Shown here: positions 1 to 6,007 of the stretch, one piece after another
Layout of the letters: the number at the start of each line of letters is the position of its first letter
Numbering within the stretch: the first letter of the stretch is position 1
Assembly (NCBI GenBank): GCA_964385195.1
Contig: CAYLOC010000186.1
Span: 1-6,040 of the forward strand
Origin: CAYLOC01 sp964385195
Lineage (GTDB): Bacteria > Actinomycetota > Actinomycetes > Propionibacteriales > Nocardioidaceae
Direction of reading: 5' to 3'
Length of the DNA stretch: 6,040 bases
Notes under the pieces: model-generated
The model's database searches: none
The model's input: the letters and a program-made list of their open reading frames with translations, nothing else
What the model was told of the DNA's origin: nothing
Position numbers and translations under genes: made by a program

Positions 1-765
1 GTGGGGAAGCAGGTGCCGTCGGCGACCCGGGCGCTGCGGGTGCTGCGGTTCCTGGCGACCCAGCCGGACCCGGTACCGCTCCAGCGGGTGGCGCGGGCGG
101 CCGGAATGCCGCGCTCCTCGGCGTACCACCTGCTCAACGCCATGATCGCCGAGGGCTTCGTCACCCACGTCGAGGAGCAGCACCGCTACGGGCTCGGCGT
201 GGCGGCCTTCGCCGTCGGGAGCGGGTACACGCGACAGGCACCGCTGCAGCGCATTGCGCGGCGGCGGCTGGCCACCCTGGTCGACGAGGTCGGCGAGAGC
301 GCCCACCTGGCGGTGCTGCACGGCCGCGACGTGTACTACGTGATCGAGGAGCGCGCCCGGGGTCGCCCGCCGCTGGTCACCGACGTCGACGTGCGGCTGC
401 CGGCCCAGACGACGGCAAGCGGGCGCGCGATCCTGGCCAGTCTCCCTCGCAGCCAACTGCGCGCGCTCTACCCCACCCGCGCCACGCTCGACAGCGGCGA
501 TCGGGCCCGTTCGGCGGTCTCGTCGCTGCACGCCCTGGATGCGCTGCTGCGCGAGGTACGCCGACGAGGGCACGCGGTGGAGACGGACGAGGTCACCTCC
601 GGCTTCTCCTCGGTGGCGGCAGCGGTGCTGGACCACAACGACTACCCGGTGGCCGCTGTCGCCGTCACCTACGAGACCGGCCGCGGTGTCGACGTACCGG
701 TGGTGGTACGACGGGTGGTCGAGACCGCCGACGGCCTCACCCACCGCCTCTCCGGCCGCCCCTAG
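1..765 (+). CDS. IclR-family transcriptional regulator
   Basis: This 254-residue protein has the two-part IclR layout and the family's usual length of about 250 residues. Residues 8-65 form the N-terminal winged helix-turn-helix: a helix with ATRALRVLRFLA, a turn at G35, a recognition helix around PRSSAYHLLNAMIAEG (37-52), and a wing ending in YGLG. Residues 80-250 form the effector-binding domain, marked by the conserved LPAQTTASGRAILA block (133-146). IclR proteins bind operators as dimers or tetramers and respond to small metabolites, often controlling catabolic genes. The effector cannot be deduced here. The GTG at base 1 suits the N terminus (family members usually start 10-15 residues before the first helix), but the upstream sequence and ribosome site lie outside the window, so the true start could be further left. 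The oxidoreductase gene follows on the same strand after 130 bp and is a possible target; that is inference. Confidence 0.9.
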   Translation: MGKQVPSATRALRVLRFLATQPDPVPLQRVARAAGMPRSSAYHLLNAMIAEGFVTHVEEQHRYGLGVAAFAVGSGYTRQAPLQRIARRRLATLVDEVGESAHLAVLHGRDVYYVIEERARGRPPLVTDVDVRLPAQTTASGRAILASLPRSQLRALYPTRATLDSGDRARSAVSSLHALDALLREVRRRGHAVETDEVTSGFSSVAAAVLDHNDYPVAAVAVTYETGRGVDVPVVVRRVVETADGLTHRLSGRP

Positions 766-767
766 AA

Positions 768-843
768 CCCGACCGAACACCCGCGTCCCACCGTTTTCCC
801 GGTTTCGCTCTCAAAAACGGTGGGACGCGGGTGTTCGGTCGGG
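768..843. repeat. Perfect 30-bp inverted repeat, possible dispersed element or terminator
   Basis: The arms at 768-797 and 814-843 are exact reverse complements over 30 bp, with a 16-base loop at 798-813. The left arm begins CCCGACCGAACACCCG and ends in TTTT; the right arm begins AAAACGG. The structure starts 3 bases after the iclR stop. It would form a very stable hairpin in RNA from either strand and could end iclR transcription, but no U-rich tract follows either arm, so it is not a classical intrinsic terminator. Perfect arms this long, with both symmetric halves intact, also fit a mobile palindromic intergenic repeat (REP- or MITE-like). No second copy occurs in this window. Confidence 0.85.
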
Positions 844-862
844 GTGGGGCACCTACTAGGGT
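834..862 (+). promoter_or_regulatory. Tentative promoter for the Fe-S oxidoreductase gene
   Basis: TAGGGT at 857-862 fits the actinobacterial TAnnnT -10 pattern. A weak -35-like TTCGGT at 834-839 lies 17 bp upstream, inside the right arm of the inverted repeat. A transcript would start near 869 and have a leader of about 27 bases containing the AGGAG ribosome site at 886-890. The -35 is poor, so this rests mainly on the -10 and its position. Confidence 0.3.
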
Positions 863-895
863 CACGGGGAGGCCGAGGAACCAACAGGAGCCGCC

Positions 896-3097
896 ATGCA
901 GATCGCTGCGATCGTCATCTCGCTGGGTATCACCGTGGTCGGGATCGCGTTGTTCGCCCGCGCGATCCACCAGATGGTACGGGTGGTCAGGCTCGGGCAG
1001 CCGACCGCTGGCCGCACGGCCCATGCGGGTCAGCGGTGGGCCACCATGTTGAAGGAGACGCTGGCCCACACCCGGATGTTGCAGTGGACCTGGGTCGGTG
1101 TCGGCCACTGGTTCGTGTTCGTCGGCTTCGGGCTGTTGTTCTTCACCCTCGTCACCGCCTACGGCCAGTTGTTCGACCCGCACTGGTCGATCCCCTGGCT
1201 GGGCACGTGGTTCCTCTACGAGTGGATCGAAGAGGTCGTGTCGTGGGTGATGGTGGTCGCGATCTGCGCGTTCATCGGGTACCGGATGGCGCGGCCGAAG
1301 GAGCGGGAGCGTGGGGTCACGGGCCGCTTCTTCGGTTCGACGATGTGGCAGGGGTACTTCGTCGAGTACGTGATCCTTGGTGTCGGCATCTGCATCATCG
1401 TGTTGCGCGGGCTGGAGTATGCGATCGCCCAGTACGGCGCGGCCGGTTACCACGCGACCACGTTCTACTTCCCGACCACGGTGTGGATCGGGCAGTGGAT
1501 GAGCGGCGCCTCGGAGTCGACGCTGGCGACGTCGATCTGGTGGGTGGCCACCGCGAAGATCGTGATCTCGATGGTCTGGATGATCGTGCTCGGCCTGAAC
1601 AAGACGATGGGGGTTGCCTGGCACCGGTTCGCCGTGTGGCCGAACGTCTGGTTCCGCCGGGAGCCGGACGGGCGGCCGGCACTGGGTGCACTCCAGCCGA
1701 TGATGGCCGGCGGGAAGCCCATCGACTTCGAGAACATCGAAGAACTGGACGAGGACACCGCGTTCGGGGTCGGCAAGGTGGAGGACTTCACCTGGAAGGG
1801 GTTGTTGGACTTCACCACGTGTACCGAGTGTGGCCGCTGTCAGTCACAGTGTCCGGCGTGGAACACCGAGAAGCCGTTGTCGCCGAAGCTGCTGATCACC
1901 TCCCTCCGCGACCACGCCTACGCCAAGGCGCCCGCTTTGCTGGACGGCGCGGACGGCGCGGGCGACGGGGACGACGAGGCCGCTCAGCGAGCGCGGACAG
2001 AGGCCGAGCGCGAGCTGGTGGGCGCGACCGAGGGCGACGCGTGGGCGCCGACGGGTGGAGCGGTGATCGACCCCGACGTGCTGTGGTCGTGTACCCAGTG
2101 CGGCGCCTGTGTGCAGCAGTGCCCGGTCGACATCGAGCACGTGGACCACATCATGGACATGCGGCGCTACCAGGTTCTGGTCGAGTCCAACTTCCCCACC
2201 GAGCTCAACCAGTTGTTCAAGGGACTGGAGACCAAGGGCAACCCCTGGAACATGGCGCCGAACGCCCGGATGGACTGGGCAAAGGACCTCCCGTTCGAGG
2301 TCAAGCAGGTGGGGTCGGACGTCGACGACCTCGGTCAGGTGGAGTGGCTGTTCTGGGTCGGCTGCGCCGGAGCGTATGAGGACCGGGCGAAGAAGACCAC
2401 CCGCGCGGTGGCCGAGCTGCTGCACGAGGCGGGCGTGGACTTCGCCGTACTCGGCGAAGGCGAGACCTGTAACGGTGATCCGGCACGGCGCTCCGGTAAC
2501 GAGTTCGTGTTCCAGCAACTGGCGATGCAGAACGTGGAGACGCTGAAGGAGGCCGGAGCCACCAAGGTCGTGGTCACGTGCGCACACTGCTTCAACACGC
2601 TCAAGAACGAGTACCGCCAGTTCGGTCTGGAACTTGAGGTGGTCCACCACACGCAGCTGCTGAACCAGCTGGTCAAAGAAGGCAAACTCACCCCCGTCGC
2701 ATCGGCCGACACTTCCGTGGCCGGACGCACGATCACCTACCACGACCCCTGTTTCCTCGGCCGGCACAACAAGGTCTATGACCCACCCCGTGAGTTGTTG
2801 CAGGCCATCCCGGACGCAGAGTTCAAGGAGATGCCCCGGCACCGGGAGCGGTCGTTCTGCTGCGGGGCGGGCGGCGCACGAATGTGGATGGAAGAGCGGA
2901 TCGGCGAGCGGATCAACAACAACCGCACCACCGAGGCCGTCGAGACCGGAGCGAAGCAGATCGCGACCGCTTGTCCGTTCTGCAAGATCATGCTCACCGA
3001 CGGGCTCACCACGCTCCAGGCCGACGGTTCTGCCGAGGAGGACGTGGAGGTCCTCGACGTGGCCCAGATGTTGTTGGAGTCAGTACGCCGCTCCTGA
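896..3097 (+). CDS. etfD: Membrane-bound (Fe-S) oxidoreductase, EtfD-like (ETF:menaquinone oxidoreductase type)
   Basis: This 733-residue protein fuses three modules. Residues 1-238 hold about five hydrophobic segments (near 3-24, 66-89, 105-129, 153-178, 212-234), resembling NarI/DsrM-type membrane subunits; H58 and H71 are possible haem ligands. Two ferredoxin motifs follow, C309xxC312xxC315xxxC319P and C399xxC402xxC405xxxC409P, separated by an acidic, alanine-rich linker (about 340-385). The C-terminal half has two CCG-type domains: C490, C525 (as ETCNGDPARR) and C562xxC565; then C619, C655-C656-G657 and C693xxC696. This architecture matches mycobacterial EtfD (Rv0338c), which passes electrons from electron-transfer flavoprotein to menaquinone during acyl-CoA oxidation. 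HdrD, GlpC and GlcF/LutA are related families, but the membrane fusion favours EtfD. The ATG has AGGAG at 886-890, five bases upstream. It follows iclR on the same strand and converges with the next gene. No etfA or etfB lies in the window, so the electron donor is inferred. The gene symbol rests on architecture, not an alignment. Confidence 0.85.
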   Translation: MQIAAIVISLGITVVGIALFARAIHQMVRVVRLGQPTAGRTAHAGQRWATMLKETLAHTRMLQWTWVGVGHWFVFVGFGLLFFTLVTAYGQLFDPHWSIPWLGTWFLYEWIEEVVSWVMVVAICAFIGYRMARPKERERGVTGRFFGSTMWQGYFVEYVILGVGICIIVLRGLEYAIAQYGAAGYHATTFYFPTTVWIGQWMSGASESTLATSIWWVATAKIVISMVWMIVLGLNKTMGVAWHRFAVWPNVWFRREPDGRPALGALQPMMAGGKPIDFENIEELDEDTAFGVGKVEDFTWKGLLDFTTCTECGRCQSQCPAWNTEKPLSPKLLITSLRDHAYAKAPALLDGADGAGDGDDEAAQRARTEAERELVGATEGDAWAPTGGAVIDPDVLWSCTQCGACVQQCPVDIEHVDHIMDMRRYQVLVESNFPTELNQLFKGLETKGNPWNMAPNARMDWAKDLPFEVKQVGSDVDDLGQVEWLFWVGCAGAYEDRAKKTTRAVAELLHEAGVDFAVLGEGETCNGDPARRSGNEFVFQQLAMQNVETLKEAGATKVVVTCAHCFNTLKNEYRQFGLELEVVHHTQLLNQLVKEGKLTPVASADTSVAGRTITYHDPCFLGRHNKVYDPPRELLQAIPDAEFKEMPRHRERSFCCGAGGARMWMEERIGERINNNRTTEAVETGAKQIATACPFCKIMLTDGLTTLQADGSAEEDVEVLDVAQMLLESVRRS

Positions 3098-3122
3098 CCT
3101 CCCCCTTGCGGGTGCGCCGCCA

Positions 3123-3141
3123 GGTGACGTTGTTCGCCACC
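3123..3141. terminator. Weak hairpin in the convergent gap
   Basis: The 55-bp gap between the two convergent genes (3098-3152) contains an imperfect stem: GGTGACG (3123-3129) pairs with CGCCACC (3135-3141), giving six pairs with one mismatch around a TTGTT loop. There is no U-tract. Its location between convergent genes is where a terminator is expected, but the structure alone is weak. Confidence 0.22.
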
Positions 3142-3152
3142 CCCGCCTCGCG

Positions 3153-4298
3153 CTACGCGGTCAGCACGATGCCGCCCCGCCGGTGGAGGAACGTGCCGTA
3201 CCGGGTCGCGGCGGCGTCCAGCGCTCGACGCTGCTTCGCGGTCAAGGGGCGGTAGGGTGCGAGGTCGAACCGCACGGCCGACGGGGTGACGGAGCGCTTC
3301 ATCGAGGCGACGAGCTGACCGTCGACCAGCGCCATGCCGACCGCAGACAGTCGATCACGGGGCACCAGGCCGCGGGCATCGAGAACCCAGCGGGAGTCCT
3401 GGTAGCCCCGGTAGGTCTCGTCGAAGACCTGCAGCAGGTGTCCGGCCGGTCGCCCCGGGTCCTCCGGGGCCGACCCCGGCGCGTGCCAGAACGTGCGGCC
3501 ATCGTGTTCGAAGCTGTGCAGGTGGTCGCGGACCGCGTCCAGCCCTCGCCGTACGTCAGTGAGAGGAAGTGTCGCCCAGTAAGCGAGGTCCGATACGGTC
3601 GCAGGTCCGTGGCCGGTGAAGTAGCCGAGGGCGAGGCGTGCCAGCGCCTCCTCGCGGTCGAACGCCGTGCGCTCGACCCGCGCGCCCACTCGATCGGCGT
3701 ACGTCGTGTAGGTGTGCTCACCGTCGCGTGGTGCGCCGCTGACGACCAGCCGGTTCATCTCCAGGTGGGCCATCAGCAGCATCACCACACGACCAGTGAC
3801 GCGCTCGGCGCACTCCGGCACTCCAGCGCGTACGGCGGCCGCGACGTCCGCCCGGGTCCGGTGCGGAGTGGTGCCGAGCAGGTCGAGGACCACCTGGGTC
3901 AGCCGGTCCACATGGTGGACGGACAGGTCAGACCCGTCGAACAGCTGCTTGTCGACGGCCTTGCTGATCCGCGGCGCGGTCAGCATGAGGAGCCAGTCGA
4001 GGTTGGCGCGCGCGACGTAGTGCCACGTCGGGCGAAGAACGTGGGTGCGCACCACGGCCCCGGACTGCAACAAGGCGTCAAGGTCGGCAGCGTCGGGCTC
4101 CACCGTCCGGGCGGCGACGGCCCATGCGGACTGGCTCGGATTCTCCGCCTGCACCGCCAGCAACGTGTCGAGCACGTCGGACGCGCACCCGGCGTGCGGA
4201 GCAGTGAGGTGCTGGTTGCGTAGGCGCCAGCGCGCGATCACTTCGTCCACCCGCGCAAGTATGCACGGCGGCGGGGACAGGACGGCCCGCGTCGGCAT
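3153..4298 (-). CDS. HTH_42-family winged-helix DNA-binding protein (YcaQ/AlkZ-like, possible DNA glycosylase)
   Basis: The 381-residue product matches the winged helix DNA-binding family (HTH_42, formerly DUF1006). Hallmarks are the N-terminal RLRNQHL helix (25-31), LLAVQAENPSQSAWAVAART (46-65), RTHVLRPTWHYV (84-95) followed by LDWLL, and a C-terminal VDGQLVASMKR-type strand block. Characterised members (Streptomyces AlkZ, E. coli YcaQ/AlkX) are DNA glycosylases that unhook bulky or crosslinked alkylated bases, using a Q-x-Q or Q-x-D motif. Here the matching residues read Q50-A51-E52, so catalysis is uncertain and many relatives are uncharacterised. The ATG at 4298 lacks a clear Shine-Dalgarno. 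A GTG at 4250 (V17) would begin closer to where family members usually start, so the first 16 residues are doubtful. The gene is divergent from the RHH operon and shares its 73-bp control region. No biosynthetic or alkylating-drug cluster is visible beside it. Confidence 0.8.
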   Translation of the reverse strand: MPTRAVLSPPPCILARVDEVIARWRLRNQHLTAPHAGCASDVLDTLLAVQAENPSQSAWAVAARTVEPDAADLDALLQSGAVVRTHVLRPTWHYVARANLDWLLMLTAPRISKAVDKQLFDGSDLSVHHVDRLTQVVLDLLGTTPHRTRADVAAAVRAGVPECAERVTGRVVMLLMAHLEMNRLVVSGAPRDGEHTYTTYADRVGARVERTAFDREEALARLALGYFTGHGPATVSDLAYWATLPLTDVRRGLDAVRDHLHSFEHDGRTFWHAPGSAPEDPGRPAGHLLQVFDETYRGYQDSRWVLDARGLVPRDRLSAVGMALVDGQLVASMKRSVTPSAVRFDLAPYRPLTAKQRRALDAAATRYGTFLHRRGGIVLTA

Positions 4299-4325
4299 GA
4301 CGCCACGTTCGAGTCAAAGAACCGG

Positions 4326-4354
4326 CACTATGGTGTTGACATGACACCATAGTG
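4326..4354. promoter_or_regulatory. Palindromic operator candidate with extra half-site
   Basis: CACTATGGTGT (4326-4336) and ACACCATAGTG (4344-4354) are perfect 11-bp inverted arms around a 7-bp spacer. The core hexamer CATAGT recurs at 4348-4353 and 4359-4364 on the plus strand, 11 bp (one helical turn) apart, and on the minus strand at 4332-4327. The palindrome overlaps the -35 box and spacer of the plus-strand promoter, and the outer half-site is the -10 box itself, so a bound protein would block RNA polymerase. The RHH protein encoded just downstream is the obvious candidate ligand, by analogy with antitoxin autoregulation; this is inference. The minus-strand copy could also serve as a -10 for the divergent gene, giving coupled control. 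Confidence 0.6.
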
Positions 4355-4364
4355 ATGTCATAGT
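4336..4364 (+). promoter_or_regulatory. Near-consensus promoter driving a leaderless transcript
   Basis: A perfect -35 TTGACA (4336-4341) lies 17 bp from CATAGT (4359-4364), which matches four of six -10 positions. The expected start point is at about 4370-4372, on or next to the ATG at 4372. No purine-rich ribosome site precedes that ATG. Both facts indicate a leaderless mRNA, which is common in actinobacteria. Confidence 0.68.
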
Positions 4365-4371
4365 AGTGCTC

Positions 4372-4911
4372 ATGGACATCACCCCCATTGTCGAAGGGCT
4401 CCGCCGGGATCTCGCGTTCGCGGTCGAGACCGGCAGCGAAGAGATCCGCTCCGCCGGCGAGCGGCTGACCCATGCGCTGGAGCCCGCCCTGCGGTTAGCG
4501 GTGATGGATGCGCTGAGCGAGGCTGCGTCGGAGATCACCAACGAGATGGACGGTACGTCGGTGGAGGTGCGGCTGAAGGGCCGCGAACCGGTCTTCACGG
4601 TCTCCCGTCAGGCACCGGCCGACATCGACCCCGGGCAGCACGAGGCCGACGCCCCCGACCTGGAGTACGACGAGAACGAGCCGGTCTCGCGGATCACGCT
4701 CCGACTCCCCGAGTCGCTGAAGGCCAAGGCCGAGGAGCTCGCCGCGCGCCGGGGACAGTCCCTGAACACCTGGCTGGTCAACGCGGCACGGATGGCCACC
4801 AGCTCGAACTTCAACCTCAACATCACCTCATCCGGGATCAGCCTGGGCATGGGCCCCGGCGCCCCCGGACGCAATCGTTCCTCCAAACGCATGCAGGGCT
4901 GGGTCCGATAA
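4372..4911 (+). CDS. Ribbon-helix-helix (HicB-antitoxin-like) DNA-binding protein
   Basis: The protein has 179 residues from ATG 4372. Residues 1-60 are predicted to be mostly helical (VEGLRRDLAFAVETG, then SAGERLTHALEPALRLAVMDALSEAASEI), followed by a strand-like VEVRLKGREPVFTV and an acidic linker (about 83-104). The RHH domain occupies about 106-143: SRITLRLPESLKAKAEELAARRGQSLNTWLVNAARMA. The ITLRLP strand would enter the DNA major groove, and dimerisation is required. A glycine-rich, basic tail ends in RNRSSKRMQGWVR. Such proteins are often labelled HicB-family antitoxins, but no HicA-like toxin is present. An in-frame GTG at 4366 would add two residues, but it lies only two bases past the -10 box and so would fall outside the predicted transcript; ATG 4372 is therefore preferred. 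The likely role is autoregulator of the operon. The DUF4097 gene follows after 57 bp. Confidence 0.8.
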   Translation: MDITPIVEGLRRDLAFAVETGSEEIRSAGERLTHALEPALRLAVMDALSEAASEITNEMDGTSVEVRLKGREPVFTVSRQAPADIDPGQHEADAPDLEYDENEPVSRITLRLPESLKAKAEELAARRGQSLNTWLVNAARMATSSNFNLNITSSGISLGMGPGAPGRNRSSKRMQGWVR

Positions 4912-4968
4912 CCACCCCCAGTCCCGCCACCCACTTCTCACCCTTTCTCACGACCAGGAGAGCACATC

Positions 4969-5814
4969 ATGCACGAGAGCTTTGCCACCCCAGAACCGGT
5001 ACGCCTCAACGTGGAGGTGTGGGTCGGCCGCGTCGACCTCCGGGCATCGGACACCGATGAGACCACCGTCGACCTGGTGCCGATGCACAACGACAGTGCG
5101 GCGGAGGAGCTGATCGCCGCAGCGCGCGTCGAGCAGTACGGCAACCAGATCGACGTACTGCTCCCCAAGCCCCGCACCGGCCTCTTCGGGGGCCGCAAGG
5201 GCAGCGTGCGGGCCACGATCGCCGTTCCCACCCATAGCGCGGTGAAGGTCGCGACCGGTTCGGCCGACGTGGAGGCAATCGGCACATTCGGCGATGCCAC
5301 CATCGAGACCGGATCGGGAGATGTGGAGCTGGAGACCATCGACGCCGGCAAGATCAAGGTCGGGTCCGGGGACGTGGCCCTTCGTACGGCGAACGGCCGG
5401 CTGGATCTGAAGAGCGGATCGGGCGACGTCGCCATCGGCGTACTCAACGAGGCCGCGGACCTGACGACCGGCTCCGGCGACGTCGTCCTCGACACCGCCG
5501 CCGGAAGGCTGAAAACCAAGACCGGCTCCGGTGACATCGTCGTCAAGTCCAGCACCGGCAACGCCGACGTACTCGCCGGATCCGGCGACGTACTCCTGCG
5601 GCGCCTGGAATCTGGTGAGCTGAAGGCCAAGACCGGATCCGGCGACATCTCCGTCGGCGTCCCCGACGGCACCGCCGCCTACCTCGATGTCACCACCGTC
5701 ACCGGCAGCGTCAGCTCTGACCTCGACGGTGCCGAACCGCCCTCCGACGGTGCCCCCACCGTCGCCATCACGATCCAGTCCGGGAGTGGAGATGTGGTCC
5801 TACAACGCGCCTGA
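4969..5814 (+). CDS. DUF4097-family beta-strand repeat protein, cytoplasmic
   Basis: The product has 281 residues. Residues 1-95 form a beta-rich N-terminal region (VRLNVEVWVGRVDLRASD, then RATIAVPTHSAVKVATGS). From residue 97 a repeat of about 18 residues begins, each unit centred on G-S-G-D followed by alternating hydrophobic residues. Exact GSGD motifs start at residues 115, 132, 150, 168, 186, 204, 223 and 272, with a degenerate GSAD at 97. This matches DUF4097/adhesin-like proteins, predicted to fold as a right-handed beta-solenoid in which glycine and aspartate occupy the turns. There is no signal peptide, membrane segment, lipobox or sortase motif, so the protein should stay in the cytoplasm, unlike many DUF4097 proteins. 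The start is supported by AGGAGAG at 4956-4962, six bases before the ATG. It sits between the RHH gene and a small basic ORF, probably in one transcript. The molecular function is unknown; a scaffold or binding surface is a guess. Confidence 0.88.
   Translation: MHESFATPEPVRLNVEVWVGRVDLRASDTDETTVDLVPMHNDSAAEELIAAARVEQYGNQIDVLLPKPRTGLFGGRKGSVRATIAVPTHSAVKVATGSADVEAIGTFGDATIETGSGDVELETIDAGKIKVGSGDVALRTANGRLDLKSGSGDVAIGVLNEAADLTTGSGDVVLDTAAGRLKTKTGSGDIVVKSSTGNADVLAGSGDVLLRRLESGELKAKTGSGDISVGVPDGTAAYLDVTTVTGSVSSDLDGAEPPSDGAPTVAITIQSGSGDVVLQRA
5257..5646 (+). repeat. In-frame array of about 54-bp units inside the DUF4097 gene
   Basis: Eight units, coding for residues 97-226, recur every 51-57 bp. 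Each contains a variant of CCGGMTCSGGYGACRTC coding for (T/S/A)GSGD(V/I). The last units (5521-5646) are most alike at the DNA level, with CCGGATCCGGCGAC present more than once, while the sequence between cores differs. The array therefore looks like an old protein repeat kept by selection, with some local homogenisation, not a young tandem duplication. Confidence 0.75.
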
Positions 5815-5860
5815 GCGACACCGCCCCGAGCCCAACCCCGATACCGATTACAAGACTTCA

Positions 5861-5866
5861 GAAGGG
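5861..5866 (+). promoter_or_regulatory. Ribosome binding site fixing the small ORF start
   Basis: GAAGGG lies nine bases before ATG 5876 in an otherwise unremarkable 61-bp gap. It supports starting the small basic protein here and not at any in-frame start further upstream, inside the DUF4097 gene. Confidence 0.55.
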
Positions 5867-5875
5867 AACCCTGCC

Positions 5876-6007
5876 ATGACATTCCACCAGGAGCTCGCCC
5901 ACGCCGTGATGCGGGACCGCTACCGCAGCGTGACACCGCGTCGACGCCGTCCCCGGACCGCCCGCGCGCTGCGTCGGCTGGCCGACCACTTCGACACCGG
6001 CCTCTGA
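5876..6007 (+). CDS. Small arginine-rich protein, 43 residues
   Basis: The frame encodes 43 residues with 12 arginines: an N-terminal stretch MTFHQELAHAVMRDRYRSV, a very basic centre TPRRRRPRTARALRR, and the end LADHFDTGL. I do not recognise a named family. It has no cysteines, membrane segment or export signal. Both flanks could form short helices, so binding to nucleic acid, to an acidic partner or to the membrane surface are all possible; none is shown. It lies 61 bp after the DUF4097 gene on the same strand with a ribosome site at 5861-5866, consistent with a third gene of the operon. The frame stays open upstream into the DUF4097 gene, so openness alone is not evidence. The ribosome site and the position are what support it. 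Confidence 0.6.
   Translation: MTFHQELAHAVMRDRYRSVTPRRRRPRTARALRRLADHFDTGL

Noticed and set aside
820..2379. Long plus-strand open frame of 519 residues overlapping the oxidoreductase gene
   Set aside because: Its product is rich in Arg, Gly and Val with no domain. It lies out of frame over a gene with clear iron-sulfur motifs and a proper ribosome site. It is a GC-bias shadow.
2778..4223. Long plus-strand open frame of 481 residues across the end of the oxidoreductase and the antisense of the HTH_42 gene
   Set aside because: It spans two well-supported genes and a convergent gap, has no recognisable motif, and its composition is typical of a high-GC shadow frame.
4326..4364. CRISPR-like or recombination site in the divergent region
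   Set aside because: The repeats are short half-sites around a promoter with no spacer array, integrase or att-like context. An operator explains them better.
4366..4371. GTG at 4366 as start of the RHH gene
   Set aside because: It lies two bases after the -10 box, upstream of the predicted transcript start, and has no ribosome site. ATG 4372 fits better.
4938..5672. Minus-strand open frame of 244 residues with repeated TSPDPV motifs
   Set aside because: The repeat is the complement of the GSGD-coding array in the DUF4097 gene. The plus-strand gene has the ribosome site and a known family.
4372..5814. Classical HicAB-type toxin-antitoxin pair
   Set aside because: The RHH domain resembles HicB C-termini, but there is no small HicA dsRBD-like toxin, and the partner is a 281-residue beta-repeat protein.
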